Part shown: in pieces, positions 1 through 8,604 of the stretch
Layout of the letters: every line of letters starts with the position of its first letter
How positions within the stretch are numbered: position 1 is the stretch's first letter
Assembly (NCBI RefSeq): GCF_014646375.1
Contig: NZ_BMNI01000016.1
Location: 1 to 43,828, forward strand
From: Nocardioides phosphati
GTDB taxonomy: Bacteria > Actinomycetota > Actinomycetes > Propionibacteriales > Nocardioidaceae
Length of the DNA stretch: 43,828 bases
Direction of reading: 5' to 3'
The notes under the pieces: generated by a model
What the model was told of the DNA's origin: nothing
What the model saw: the letters and a program-made list of their open reading frames with translations, nothing else
Database searches by the model: none
Position numbers and translations under genes: made by a program

Positions 1-71
1 TGGTGGCGGCGCGCAGCGCCCGGTTGCGTGGAGGTGGCCGCGGGCCAGACTCGATTGACCGGGAAGGAGAA

Positions 72-102
72 ACCAAAAGAACGATCGCCGGCGTAGCCGG
101 CG
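72..102 (-). terminator. Terminator of the first lipoprotein gene
   Basis: On the minus strand a perfect 7-bp GC stem (arms 86-92 and 96-102, 3-nt loop) is followed by a T-rich stretch (TTCTTTTGG). It lies about 70 nt past the stop codon of the gene ending at 172. The same architecture recurs beside the structured elements at 41044 and 42748. I see no gene in 1-171. Confidence 0.55.
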
Positions 103-171
103 GCATTCGGCCGACCTCCGTCGGAGGCCGCCTCCTGGAATCAGGGCGTGCAGCCGCTGGCGGTCTTGTGG

Positions 172-933
172 CTAGCCGAATACGCGCTCCGACATGTGCT
201 CGAACAGAGATGGGCAGAACGCCTCACCGGCGGCCGCCAGCAACACCGCGGCGTCGCCTGGCTCGATGCCGCTGTCGACAACGGGGGCATAAATCTGTTC
301 CCACGTTTGGCCGGCAGTCCAGTCGGCGCAGATTGCACGTGCAATGTTCAGAAGCTCGTCGTCGCCGATGGAGTCCAAGCCAGACGTGCCGTCGTGAATC
401 CGTTCACGAAACAGGTCTTCGTCGGACCTCGTCGCTTCCGGTGAGTCCACTTCTGCCGGAAACTCATCTTCGGTCGACAGCGGGAGTCCACGGACTTTGC
501 CCAGCACGGTGCCTCGCTGAACCTCGTTCGCGACCTCGCGGTCCACCTTCTTCGGGAAGTCCGTAACACCATCGGCACAGGCATCCCAGACCAAGGTCAG
601 CGCCTCCAGGGCTTGCTGCTTCGCTGCCTTCTCGGAGAGTCCTGGCTCGATCGCGGCCGTCTCAGTCGAACCTTCGATCGACCACAGGCCATTGCGCATG
701 GTGTCTTCGAGCGCAGTCGTGACGGTGGGGTCCAGACGTGGGCGTAGGTCTCTCGTAGAGAGATCATCCCAGTCGGATCTCTTAAGGAAGTAGCAAGCTT
801 CCTCAAGGTCAGAGGCCCAGAGCGGGCGATACTCAGGCTCAGGGTCGGCGGAGGAGGCGCAGCTTGCAAGCAACGGGATGAGCAGCAAGGCCAGCCCTCG
901 CGGCCGGCGAGACCTGGAGCGCGGACTCGTCAT
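172..933 (-). CDS. Putative lipoprotein with DUF732-like C-terminal domain
   Basis: A 253-aa exported protein. The N-terminus has an Arg-rich n-region, a Leu-rich core and a lipobox LLASC with the acceptor Cys at residue 25, so it should be lipidated and held on the outer face of the membrane. The last 60 residues (an AICADWTAGQ stretch, then AAGEAFCPS) resemble the DUF732 helical domain of actinobacterial secreted proteins, with two Cys that could form a disulfide. Start chosen at the ATG giving a complete signal peptide. It lies downstream of the replication gene with about 120 nt between, so it may have its own promoter. The specific role is unknown. Confidence 0.75.
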   Translation of the reverse strand: MTSPRSRSRRPRGLALLLIPLLASCASSADPEPEYRPLWASDLEEACYFLKRSDWDDLSTRDLRPRLDPTVTTALEDTMRNGLWSIEGSTETAAIEPGLSEKAAKQQALEALTLVWDACADGVTDFPKKVDREVANEVQRGTVLGKVRGLPLSTEDEFPAEVDSPEATRSDEDLFRERIHDGTSGLDSIGDDELLNIARAICADWTAGQTWEQIYAPVVDSGIEPGDAAVLLAAAGEAFCPSLFEHMSERVFG

Positions 934-1055
934 GGCAGCGATCGTTTCAGCGGGGGGACAACGCTCGCAGGAAAACGGTCGAAGTCGCTTCTCGTCGTCG
1001 CTCAGGTGCGAGTAGGGCCCGTCGGGGGAGGGGCCGACCTTTTAGCAGCGACAGC

Positions 1056-3101
1056 TCATGCGGCACGGACGGCGCCGAGCGGCGTCGAGCTGACGCTGCT
1101 GTCACTGGTCGACCAAGTAGGCGGCAGGTGCCACCGCCGGCGGTGATCCTGGAGGAGGCGTTCACGTTCGCCACGTTCGGCCGGGGAGAGTGAGAGGAAC
1201 CGATGCTTCCATTCCGCCGAGCGGTCTGCCTGCGTGGCGTGGTCGAACCTTCGGCACCAGTCGGCGTGCAGTTCGCGTTCGGATCGGCCGCCTGCGCGGT
1301 GGCGTACCGCTGCGATGTTGTGTCGCCGCTCAGCCTGCTCTGACTGGGGGAGTTCGCTGAAAGCGATTGCGCACGCCCGACGTCGACGGCCCCGCTCGAG
1401 CTCCGGGAGGTTCTCCCACCAGGCGAGCTGCCGGGCACGGTTCGCGCGAAGTGCCTGGAGTCGCCCCCGGTTCCAGCGGTTCCAGGCGCCGGAGCGGTAC
1501 TCGGTTCGTTCGCGCACGATCCGGTCATGAATCCGCTGGTGAGCGGCCGATGCGACGCGTTCGTGGTGGCTGTTGCCGCGCTCGAGGCGCCGCCATGTTC
1601 CGTCAGCGTTCTGCTCAGCCAGGCCGGCACCTGCGAGTTCCGCTAGCCGGGCACGGAGTGTGCGGGCCTGGCGGGCGGACGGGACGGAGGTGGGGGAGTG
1701 GGAGAGCCCAGCGGACTGGGCCAGGACCTCGAGGGGCTGGGTGGGCTGCCCGGCTGGAGGGAGGGTGCGCCAGAGGCTGTGGGAGGTGGGGGTCAGGCTG
1801 GCCCAGCGGCCGGGGGGAGGCGGTTGGGTGGGTGTAAAGCCGGGTGGTTCAACTAGCGACAGCGACCCCTCGATGTACGACGAATCCAGTTCAAAGACGT
1901 GGCTGGAAGACTCCGCTCGCGTGTGGTCGAACGTCGCCAGACGGTGGCCGAGGGTGTTCTCGAGCGCCGCGAAGGCGCTCAGTACGGTGTTGCGAGCCAG
2001 GCCGGTGTCTTCCTCGAGGTTTCGCAACGGGCAGGGCACAGCGAGGTTGTCCTCCCGCGTCATCCGGTCGAGGAGGGTGTGCGCGACGAGGAGGACGCTG
2101 TGCCGCTCGCGCGGCCCCCAGAGCCACTGGAGGCGCTGAAGGTCGGCTCGGGCCGTCTCGACGGCGGCGAGGGTCTCGGGGCTGGTGGTAGTGCCAGCGG
2201 CTACCGGCGTGGTGGCGTGGGCCTCGTGGAAGGCAGTGTCCTCGCGAACGGCGCGGTTCCACTGCTGCTGGGTCCACCAGCTCCGGCCCCGCGTGCGCGC
2301 CTTGGCGAAGGCGCCGCCGCGGGCGGACTGAATGGTTCGCCAGGCATCGTCGGCTCGCAGGCCAGCGCGCATGAGCGCGGTGGTGGCTGCGAGCTCGATC
2401 GCGGACCGGGACTGGTCGAGGCCGCCAATGTGAGGCACGGGACCCCGGGCCTCAATCCATGCCGCCCACCTCGGCTCGACGTCGCTTCGTCGGCGGGGGA
2501 GGGGCTCCAGCGCCACGATCGAGCGTCCGGCTACCGCCTTCCGCTCGCGTGCGGTCCGCGTGTCCGGGGCTGCCTTGGGGAGTTCGCGGCGCAGGCGGAG
2601 CAGCGCTGCATGCAACTCCTCGCCCGAGGCATAGGGAGCAGGTGTGACGCCGGTGCGCCGGTGTGGCGAGGACAGCGGGCGGAGCGACCCGCCTGGACCA
2701 CGCATATCGATCTTGACCGCCGGCAGGCCGTAGGAGATCCGCAGGTCCTGAACGAACTCGCGCAGCATGACAGCGTCGGCGCCGGGCACGCAGTAGACGT
2801 GGTTGCGGCCCTGGCCGCCACCGGAGGGACGGACCAGGTGCCAGCGGCCGCGGCCGATGAGCCAGCCGATCAGGTTCTCCGTGATCGCGTCGCCCTCGAT
2901 GCCGCCGGCGTCGACGTCGATGACGGTGACGCCGGGGGAGAGCCGGCCGACGACGGCGGCGGCGTTTCCTGCGGCGATGAGCGCGAGTCCGCGCTCGAGC
3001 GTGGGGACGTCGGCCAGCTTGTTCTGCTCGGCGTCGATGAGGAACCAGCGCCGCGGCTCGAAGAGCCGGGCGTCGAGCTGGCGGATGATCGAGCGGCTCA
3101 T
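1056..3101 (-). CDS. Plasmid replication protein with primase-polymerase-like N-terminal domain
   Basis: A 681-aa protein. Residues 1-150 carry the archaeo-eukaryotic primase-polymerase pattern seen in plasmid and phage replication proteins: IDVD (D62, D64), a His in GRNHVYC (H101), and KIDMRGPGG (D132) followed by RPLSSPHRRTG, matching the substrate-binding segment of bifunctional primase/polymerases. The middle may hold a winged-helix segment (around LRNLEEDTGLARNTVLSAFAAL). The Arg-rich C-terminus is unassigned. The start at 3101 overlaps the WhiB stop (ATGA), so translation is coupled; upstream in-frame codons encode low-quality Arg-rich sequence. It probably initiates or primes element replication; no separate helicase was seen. 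Family confident at the domain level, initiator role inferred. Confidence 0.7.
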   Translation of the reverse strand: MSRSIIRQLDARLFEPRRWFLIDAEQNKLADVPTLERGLALIAAGNAAAVVGRLSPGVTVIDVDAGGIEGDAITENLIGWLIGRGRWHLVRPSGGGQGRNHVYCVPGADAVMLREFVQDLRISYGLPAVKIDMRGPGGSLRPLSSPHRRTGVTPAPYASGEELHAALLRLRRELPKAAPDTRTARERKAVAGRSIVALEPLPRRRSDVEPRWAAWIEARGPVPHIGGLDQSRSAIELAATTALMRAGLRADDAWRTIQSARGGAFAKARTRGRSWWTQQQWNRAVREDTAFHEAHATTPVAAGTTTSPETLAAVETARADLQRLQWLWGPRERHSVLLVAHTLLDRMTREDNLAVPCPLRNLEEDTGLARNTVLSAFAALENTLGHRLATFDHTRAESSSHVFELDSSYIEGSLSLVEPPGFTPTQPPPPGRWASLTPTSHSLWRTLPPAGQPTQPLEVLAQSAGLSHSPTSVPSARQARTLRARLAELAGAGLAEQNADGTWRRLERGNSHHERVASAAHQRIHDRIVRERTEYRSGAWNRWNRGRLQALRANRARQLAWWENLPELERGRRRRACAIAFSELPQSEQAERRHNIAAVRHRAGGRSERELHADWCRRFDHATQADRSAEWKHRFLSLSPAERGERERLLQDHRRRWHLPPTWSTSDSSVSSTPLGAVRAA

Positions 3102-3469
3102 GCGGCCGTCTCCGTCGCGGCCGCGGTGCATTCGGCCTGGGAGCGCTCGTCGACGATGCGCCGTGGCGCATGTCCGGGCTCGAACCAGACGCCGGCGCAC
3201 AGGCCAGTGATTCCGTAGGGGTCGCGACCGAGTTTGTGGGCGAGGTCGAGCGTCATGGCGTCGGCAAGACACGCCGTCGCGACTGCGCAATTTGCGCAGA
3301 TCGCTGCGGCGGCCAGGGCGGTGCGCTCAGTGAGGAAAAGTCCTGCGTGGGCAGGGGAACAGGCCGTCGCGCCGGTCGGGACGGGGTGCTCGCGGGCACC
3401 TGCCGGAAGTTCGGACCCGCCTGCGGGTTCGACGAAATTCCGGGAGACCGCTGTTAGTCTGGGCAGCAC
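3098..3469 (-). CDS. WhiB-like iron-sulfur regulator
   Basis: A 123-aa protein with four Cys in WhiB spacing (C37, C58, C61, C67: C-X20-C-X2-C-X5-C) that would hold a 4Fe-4S cluster. The usual G-[IVL]-W-G-G turn appears as GVWFEPG, and an extra Cys (C91) sits just before it. WhiB proteins are actinobacterial regulators that bind sigma factor region 4 or DNA in response to redox or NO. The start is a GTG with only a weak ribosome site, so the true start is uncertain. Its stop overlaps the replication-gene start (ATGA), so host redox or stress state may be linked to replication-gene expression, or it may autoregulate this two-gene operon. Confidence 0.75.
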   Translation of the reverse strand: MLPRLTAVSRNFVEPAGGSELPAGAREHPVPTGATACSPAHAGLFLTERTALAAAAICANCAVATACLADAMTLDLAHKLGRDPYGITGLCAGVWFEPGHAPRRIVDERSQAECTAAATETAA

Positions 3470-3542
3470 GAAGCCTGCTTCCGTCGAGGTGTAACCACCT
3501 CAGTCATCTCCTGCTAAGAGTGAGTCGGGGTATTGCTTCTTC

Positions 3543-3595
3543 GAAGGGCGACCGTTGGCGCGGTCGCCCTTCAAGCATTTCGGGGCCTTGCCCCG
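3543..3595 (-). terminator. Double-hairpin terminator after the RHH-like gene
   Basis: Two perfect stems lie just past the stop of the gene ending at 3602: 3581-3586/3590-3595 (6 bp, 3-nt loop) and 3543-3554/3561-3572 (12 bp, 6-nt loop). There is no long T-run, which is common in high-GC actinobacteria. They separate the RHH-like gene from the WhiB/replication operon. Confidence 0.6.
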
Positions 3596-3601
3596 ATCTG
3601 G

Positions 3602-4009
3602 TCATACGGCGATGTCGAGCGTCCCCTGTCCGTCGGCGACGTAGGCGAGCATCTCTGCCGCGTCGTAGTCGTTCAGGGCGTCGAGGAGTAGAAACTCCAG
3701 CACGTCCTGGTACGTGCGGCTGGTGGCCTGAGCGAGGGCGAAGACCTGCTCGGCACCCGCGATCGGCAGATAGAAGTTGAAGGCCTTGCGCTCGCCCTTG
3801 TTCCGGATGAACCGCTCGAGCTCGGCCTGGGCCTCGTCGGCGGTGCGGGCGGCGAGGGCATCTGCAGCCAGAACCTCGACGATGCCGACGTAGGGGCGAT
3901 CGTTGATCTGGGCCAGCAGGTGGATCTTCTCCACGGCCTCGGGCGACAGCTTCACGTTGAATGCGTGACGCTCACCCTTGGAGGGACGTCCAGCTCGTGT
4001 CGTGCGCAT
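3602..4009 (-). CDS. Tandem-duplicated ribbon-helix-helix-like DNA-binding protein
   Basis: A 135-aa protein made of two copies of one module: residues 12-52 (GERHAFNVKLSPEA... ending ADALA) and 72-112 (GERKAFNFYLPIAG... ending LDALN), offset by exactly 60 residues. Each has a short strand followed by two helices, the Arc/CopG ribbon-helix-helix pattern, so one chain could act as a pseudo-dimer. Start chosen at ATG 4009, where the Arg/Lys-rich N-terminus begins. An AT-rich perfect palindrome (4060-4073) lies about 50 nt upstream and is a candidate autoregulatory operator. Possible roles are copy-number, partition or transfer-gene regulation. The fold is inferred from pattern only. Confidence 0.6.
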   Translation of the reverse strand: MRTTRAGRPSKGERHAFNVKLSPEAVEKIHLLAQINDRPYVGIVEVLAADALAARTADEAQAELERFIRNKGERKAFNFYLPIAGAEQVFALAQATSRTYQDVLEFLLLDALNDYDAAEMLAYVADGQGTLDIAV

Positions 4010-4059
4010 GCTCAGATACTGCAGGCCTCGGCTGCTTGGAGCCGTTGCGCCACGCCGAG

Positions 4060-4073
4060 CATTTTTAAAAATG
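4060..4073. promoter_or_regulatory. AT-rich perfect palindrome, candidate operator
   Basis: CATTTTTAAAAATG is a 14-bp perfect palindrome that stands out in GC-rich surroundings, 50 nt before the RHH-like gene start. The remaining intergenic DNA (4010-4162) also has a 12-bp GC palindrome at 4128-4139, possibly part of the terminator of the upstream gene. Confidence 0.5.
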
Positions 4074-4162
4074 TCCCGAACCGCTGAGGGGAAGAGCAGG
4101 CCCACCGGTTCTACGGGGGACAGACACGGCGGGCCCGCCCGGCCCACAAGGGTGGCAGCCAT

Positions 4163-5692
4163 CTACTTCACCTGGATCAGGACCCCGCAGCTGGAGGTGC
4201 CGCCGCGGATCAGCTCTCCGGTGGAGAGGGTGGTCTGCCAGATGTACCAGCCAGCGTTGCTCGAGGAAGAGATCGCCGTCGTCGGCATCAGGAACTCGCC
4301 GTTGCCGGTGATGCTCTTCGACACGCTGCGCAGGTACCGGTCGGAGACGCACTTGGCGTTGTCCTTGTAGGTGAAGGGCCCGAAAAGCCTGCTGGTGAGC
4401 GTGTGAGTCTCGGAGCGGTCGAAGCCCGCGACGCGGGCACCGATCCGGAAGGCCTTGCCAACCCCGTAGGTCACATGCGTCCCGTTGCGGTACTGACCGA
4501 CCGTGGCCTGCTTCTGGACCTTCACCACGGCTCCGCACGCGGACGCCGCGGTGGTGTAGCTGTTCGCGGCCACCTGGACGCCCCAGCGGTAGTAGCCGCT
4601 CCTCGTGGCGGCGTACGTGGGCAGGGCGAACGTGCCGTTGCCGTCGAGGGCGACCGAGGAGGAGTACGCCGCGGTGCCGGAGCAGTCACCCGCGGTGCTG
4701 GAGAACGGGCCGTAGGCCGAGCGGGTGATGGTGCGCGTGCCAGTGCCACCGCTGACGGTATAGGTGCCGGCGAGCGCAGCGCCGGTCATCCGTGCGGATG
4801 CGCCGTTGTTGATCGCGACGCCCTGGCCGCCGGTGCCGGCGATCATCCCGGAGGCGGTGAGGGTGGCCAGGCGACCGGCCTCGGCGATATTGGAGCGCCG
4901 CGTGCTGATCGCCTTGCGAACGAACACGCGCCACTCGGGCACGCGGGACGTCTTGGCGCTGACCGGGATGGCACCGGCCTTGGTGACGTTGAAGTACGCC
5001 GTGGCGTACCCGGAGGAGTCGGTGTAGCCGGTGACGGTCGTGCCCTCGTAGGTGATGGCGACCGGGAGATTGGCCATGCCGTAGCCGGCCGCGGAGGTGA
5101 TCCGGTAGGTCACCTTGCTCGAGGAACCGACCGCGACGGCGGTCGAGCTCATGGACTGCTTGTAGGGCCCGGCGTACTTCACCGAGTTGGCGATCATCGA
5201 CTTCGCGTAGGAACGGACCGCGGAGCCGTGGCCGGTCTGGCGGGTGCGGGCGGTCGAGCGGCTGTAGCCCAGGCGCCAGCTGCCGCCCTTGACCAGCGCG
5301 TAGACGGCCGTGTCGACGCCGGCGGCCTGGGTCGCGGATCGGTAGGCGCCGTAGTTGGACAGGATGTAGGCGGTCTTGGCGGTGCCGCGCGCGGAGGGGT
5401 AGTTGGAGCCGTTGAGGTTGGTGTAGGCCTTGGCGGCGTAGTAGCTGCCCTCGCGGTTGTTCTTGCGGGGCTGGAGCCGGTAGACCTTCTTGCCGTTCGC
5501 GGTGACGCGGCCGCCCATCCAGGAGCAGTCGGAGTAGGAGCAGGTGCGGATCTTGTAGCCGACCCAGCGGTCGGCTGCGGATGCGCTGGTGGTGGTCACG
5601 GCGGTGAAGCCGGCCGTCATCAGCAGGACGATGCTCGTGCCGGTGAGGGCGCGCCGCCAGCCCCCGCGCTGGCGCGTGCTGTGTGTGGTCAT
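4163..5692 (-). CDS. Large secreted protein with Ig-like domains, probable surface or mating-contact protein
   Basis: A 509-aa protein with a strong signal peptide (Arg-rich start, hydrophobic core, cleavage near ASA-ADR at about residue 41). Residues 42-170 carry Cys near the start and an ATQAAGVDTAVYAL stretch vaguely like thioester adhesin domains. An Ig-like/Big_1-type segment follows (around SSKVTYRITSAAG and GYTDSSGYATAYF). Two related C-terminal beta-domains share YGPF or FGPF, a Cys, G-Y-Y-R-W or GWYIW, and a final CG-hhh-VQ/K motif, suggesting one disulfide each. No LPXTG motif or C-terminal membrane anchor. Ribosome site AAAGGAAC precedes ATG 5692. Its place at the end of the T4SS-associated minus-strand operon suggests a secreted mating-pair or surface component. 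Function inferred. Confidence 0.7.
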   Translation of the reverse strand: MTTHSTRQRGGWRRALTGTSIVLLMTAGFTAVTTTSASAADRWVGYKIRTCSYSDCSWMGGRVTANGKKVYRLQPRKNNREGSYYAAKAYTNLNGSNYPSARGTAKTAYILSNYGAYRSATQAAGVDTAVYALVKGGSWRLGYSRSTARTRQTGHGSAVRSYAKSMIANSVKYAGPYKQSMSSTAVAVGSSSKVTYRITSAAGYGMANLPVAITYEGTTVTGYTDSSGYATAYFNVTKAGAIPVSAKTSRVPEWRVFVRKAISTRRSNIAEAGRLATLTASGMIAGTGGQGVAINNGASARMTGAALAGTYTVSGGTGTRTITRSAYGPFSSTAGDCSGTAAYSSSVALDGNGTFALPTYAATRSGYYRWGVQVAANSYTTAASACGAVVKVQKQATVGQYRNGTHVTYGVGKAFRIGARVAGFDRSETHTLTSRLFGPFTYKDNAKCVSDRYLRSVSKSITGNGEFLMPTTAISSSSNAGWYIWQTTLSTGELIRGGTSSCGVLIQVK

Positions 5693-5726
5693 CCGAGGTT
5701 CCTTTCGTGCATCCCTTGGTGGGAGG

Positions 5727-6734
5727 TCAGTTGGCTCCGACGGGACCGGTGTCGCCGGTGCCGTCATTGATGCCGACGGGGCCCGCGTCACCGTCAGTGG
5801 TCTTCTTGGTCGTGGTGGTGGTCTTCGCCGGCGCCGGCATGTAGGTCGAGCCGCTGCTCGAGGCCGGGGGAGGGATGTAGGCGGGTGCCGGCGGTGCCGG
5901 CACCTTGGCCGTTCCGGCCGTCGGTGCTGCGTCAGGGACGCGCACCGTCCAGCGGTAGATGCCGGCGCGCAGCGGGAGACGGGCTTCGCCGCGACCGAGC
6001 TCACCTCCGGTGAGCCGGACCTTGATGGTCTTGATGTGCTTGCCGTCGTTGGTGCGCACGACGACGGTCGCGGTGACCGGGGCCCGGTCGGCCTTGAGCT
6101 GCAGCTGCAGGAGGCCGGGCGCCGGCTGGGCGGTGACCTTCACGGTTCGGGGGCCTGGCGCGAGGATCGGAGTCGCGGCGACCGGGAGCGTCGGAGCGGG
6201 CGCGCTCGCGGTCGGTACGGGGTCGCTCGTCCCGCGCCAGCTGGTGCTGGCGAAGCCTGCGGTAGCCAGGCCTGCAGTGGCTGCGGTTGCCCCGATCCAC
6301 CACACGATGGCCTTGCGGGACACGGGGCGCCTCGGCGCCCGGGGTTCCCGCGGGGGCTTCGGCGTCTGCACCGTCGGGGGCTTCGCCGGCTTCGGTGGCT
6401 TGACCGCCTTCTCCTTGACGGGCTTTGCCCGCTTCACGGGCTTGCTCGCGTCGGGCGCTGCTTCCGGTCGGGGTGAGCGGATGAGGGAGGCGGCGAGCAC
6501 CCGGTTGTCCACGATCACCTCGCCTCCCGGAGTGATCCGCAGGCCGGTGCGGTCGTTGGTGTCGCCGGCATGGGCGACGAGCTCGACGTCGCTGCCGGTC
6601 GCTACAGCGTGGGACCGAGCGAGGTTGATGAGCTGGGCCATGGCCTCGTCGAGGCTGTCAGTGACCACTTGGTAGGTGGTGTCCCCGAGCGTGAATGACC
6701 CGGTTCCGTCCGGGTTGGCGATCGCGCGGTTCAT
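5727..6734 (-). CDS. Bitopic membrane protein of the T4SS operon
   Basis: A 335-aa protein. Residues 1-90 form a small cytoplasmic domain, followed by a Lys/Pro-rich linker (about 90-140), one membrane helix (about 143-163, AIVWWIGATAATAGLATAGF) and an exterior beta-rich domain with a Pro/Thr-rich tail. Start ATG 6734 was chosen because GGAAGGAC lies at the right distance; a more upstream ATG would overlap the neighbour's stop. Its position between the peptidoglycan hydrolase and the secreted protein, with short gaps, suggests a structural or scaffold component of the secretion machinery. No family recognised. Confidence 0.7.
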   Translation of the reverse strand: MNRAIANPDGTGSFTLGDTTYQVVTDSLDEAMAQLINLARSHAVATGSDVELVAHAGDTNDRTGLRITPGGEVIVDNRVLAASLIRSPRPEAAPDASKPVKRAKPVKEKAVKPPKPAKPPTVQTPKPPREPRAPRRPVSRKAIVWWIGATAATAGLATAGFASTSWRGTSDPVPTASAPAPTLPVAATPILAPGPRTVKVTAQPAPGLLQLQLKADRAPVTATVVVRTNDGKHIKTIKVRLTGGELGRGEARLPLRAGIYRWTVRVPDAAPTAGTAKVPAPPAPAYIPPPASSSGSTYMPAPAKTTTTTKKTTDGDAGPVGINDGTGDTGPVGAN

Positions 6735-6751
6735 GGCGGGCCGTCCTTCCA

Positions 6752-8602
6752 TCACGATGCCCTGGCGGCAACGAACGGGTGGTCAGAAATCGTGCCCTGC
6801 TGGGACCGGTCGACGACGAACCCTGTCCACCGCAGACCGGCTCCGAAGATCCAGTCGACGGGCATGTTGTTGGGCGCATTGCAGGCTGGGCCGGCGGGGT
6901 TGGTGCCTCCGGCCGCGGTGGACAGGAGTCCGCCTTCGGTGATGGGGCAGTACGCCTGGTCGCGGTCGTTGAAATCGCCGACGAGCAGGACCGGGAGGCC
7001 GGCGGAGCGGACACGGGCGACGTAGGTGACCTCGCGTCGGATCGCTTCGGCCCGCCACTTTGCGGCGGGGCCGTGGACGTCGGCGGGGTTGTGGACCGAG
7101 AGGACGACGATGTCCTTGCCGGTCGCCTTGTGACGCAGGCGCACCACCGGCATCTGCCGGATGTTGCCGTTGAAGTAGGGGATGGCCAGCTTGTCCCGGC
7201 CGATCAGTGTGTAGTCGCTGGTGCGCCAGGAGACGGCGTTGTCCATGATCGCGTAGGTCGCCCAGCTGGATCCGACCTGGGACGCGAAGACGCGCTGCTG
7301 GGTCGGCTGGAACTCCTGGAAGCCAACGAGCCCGACGCCCGAGTCGACGACGAGCCGGGCCATAGCCTGCGCTCGAGTCGTGGAGTGATCCCAGCCCTTG
7401 CGCGCCGGCGGGTTGCCGTCGGTGTGGGAGGCGCCGAGGACGTTGTACGTCGCGACGGTGATGGACGTCGCCGTGGTGGTGCCGGCGTTGACGGGCTGGA
7501 CCGCGCCTGCAGGCGCGCTCGAGAGAAACTTCTCCGGGTCGACGGCCTGCCCCTTGACCTGAATGGTCAGGTGCAGGTGGCAGCCGGAGGAATAGCCGTC
7601 GGATCCGACCAGCCCGATGGCCTGGCCGCCCGTGACCTGCTGGCCGACCGTGACGTGGATGCCGTTGGCGTACATGTGGCCGTACTCAGAGGTGACTCCG
7701 TCGCCGTGGTCGATGCGGATCCAGTGGCCGTAGCCCGAGGCGGGACCGGCGGCGATGACGATGCCGGAGCCGATGGCGTGGAACGGGGTGCCGCAGGCGG
7801 CGCCGTAGTCGGTTCCCTTGTGAAAGCTCGAGGCTCCCGCGACCGGGGCGCCGCGCGGGCCGTAGCCGCTGGTGACGGGTGCGCCGGGGATGGGCCGAAT
7901 CCAGTTGCCGTTGTAGGCGGCGGTCGGGAAGCAGTTGCCCGCGCCGTTGTAGTCGGTGCCGGAGAAGATGTCGCCGGTGCTGAGGGTGCCCTGGTTCGGG
8001 GAGAAGGCCGCCGGGACGGCGGCTGCGGCGGCGCCGGCGAGGGCGTTGACGACCTGCACGGCCGGGCTCCACCAGCGCTCGTAGTGGTAGGGGTCAGCAT
8101 TGCGCTGAACGGCATGGGCGACGAGCGTGGGCGGCATGGTCTCGCGGCCGGCGATGGTGCGCTCGACCTTGAAGAAGCTGGTGGCGGAGATGTAGGGATT
8201 CATCCGGTCGGAGTAGGAGCCCCAAGCGCCGTTGTCCCGCTGCTGGAAGAGCCCGCGGGAATCGGGCCCGACACCGTCGCCATAGTCCAGGACCCGAAGT
8301 CCGGATTCGCCCATCGCGGTCATGACGCCGATCTGCTGATCGCGGCGCGTCAGGCCGAGGTCGGCGGCCGCCTTCATGATGTTGGCGGCGTTGACGAGCT
8401 GCTCGCCGGAGTAGCCGGCGATCGGCCCCTCGGGCACCGTGGCCGGGTCGACGTGGGAGGCGGCGACGGCGTCGCTGTCGGTGGCGCAGGGATTCGCTGC
8501 GTCGTCCTCCTCGATGCCGAGGAGAAACAGCAGGCTGACGAGCAGCAGCAGGGGAAGCGCCAGGAGGATCGCGCCGCCGATGGCGGACTTGTTCTCGGCC
8601 AT
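6752..8602 (-). CDS. Membrane-anchored three-domain protein: transglycosylase-like, M23 endopeptidase, EEP nuclease
   Basis: A 616-aa protein. Residues 8-29 form an N-terminal membrane anchor. About 60-190 resembles a lysozyme/transglycosylase domain (AMGESGL with a likely catalytic Glu, then DSRGLFQQRD). About 240-355 is an M23 metallopeptidase with the zinc ligands in FHKGTDYG and GCHLHL. About 380-616 is an endonuclease/exonuclease/phosphatase domain with all signature motifs: TYNVL, GFQEF, VLSVHN, VGDFND and ISDHPF. The first two domains are the normal local cell-wall opening enzyme of Gram-positive T4SSs (VirB1/TcpG-like). The appended extracellular EEP domain is unusual and could act on DNA, nucleotides, phospholipid or wall phosphodiesters. 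Two-nt gap from the upstream lipoprotein gene. Confidence 0.85.
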   Translation of the reverse strand: MAENKSAIGGAILLALPLLLLVSLLFLLGIEEDDAANPCATDSDAVAASHVDPATVPEGPIAGYSGEQLVNAANIMKAAADLGLTRRDQQIGVMTAMGESGLRVLDYGDGVGPDSRGLFQQRDNGAWGSYSDRMNPYISATSFFKVERTIAGRETMPPTLVAHAVQRNADPYHYERWWSPAVQVVNALAGAAAAAVPAAFSPNQGTLSTGDIFSGTDYNGAGNCFPTAAYNGNWIRPIPGAPVTSGYGPRGAPVAGASSFHKGTDYGAACGTPFHAIGSGIVIAAGPASGYGHWIRIDHGDGVTSEYGHMYANGIHVTVGQQVTGGQAIGLVGSDGYSSGCHLHLTIQVKGQAVDPEKFLSSAPAGAVQPVNAGTTTATSITVATYNVLGASHTDGNPPARKGWDHSTTRAQAMARLVVDSGVGLVGFQEFQPTQQRVFASQVGSSWATYAIMDNAVSWRTSDYTLIGRDKLAIPYFNGNIRQMPVVRLRHKATGKDIVVLSVHNPADVHGPAAKWRAEAIRREVTYVARVRSAGLPVLLVGDFNDRDQAYCPITEGGLLSTAAGGTNPAGPACNAPNNMPVDWIFGAGLRWTGFVVDRSQQGTISDHPFVAARAS

Positions 8603-8604
8603 GG

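Noticed and set aside
10..171. Possible fifth element copy at the window start
   Set aside because: Only the terminator-like hairpin with its T-rich tail is present; none of the element's stems or conserved segments follow.
4403..5770. Plus-strand frame opposite the secreted Ig-like protein
   Set aside because: It is a Gly/Val/Arg-rich shadow; the minus-strand frame has a signal peptide, ribosome site and repeated domains.
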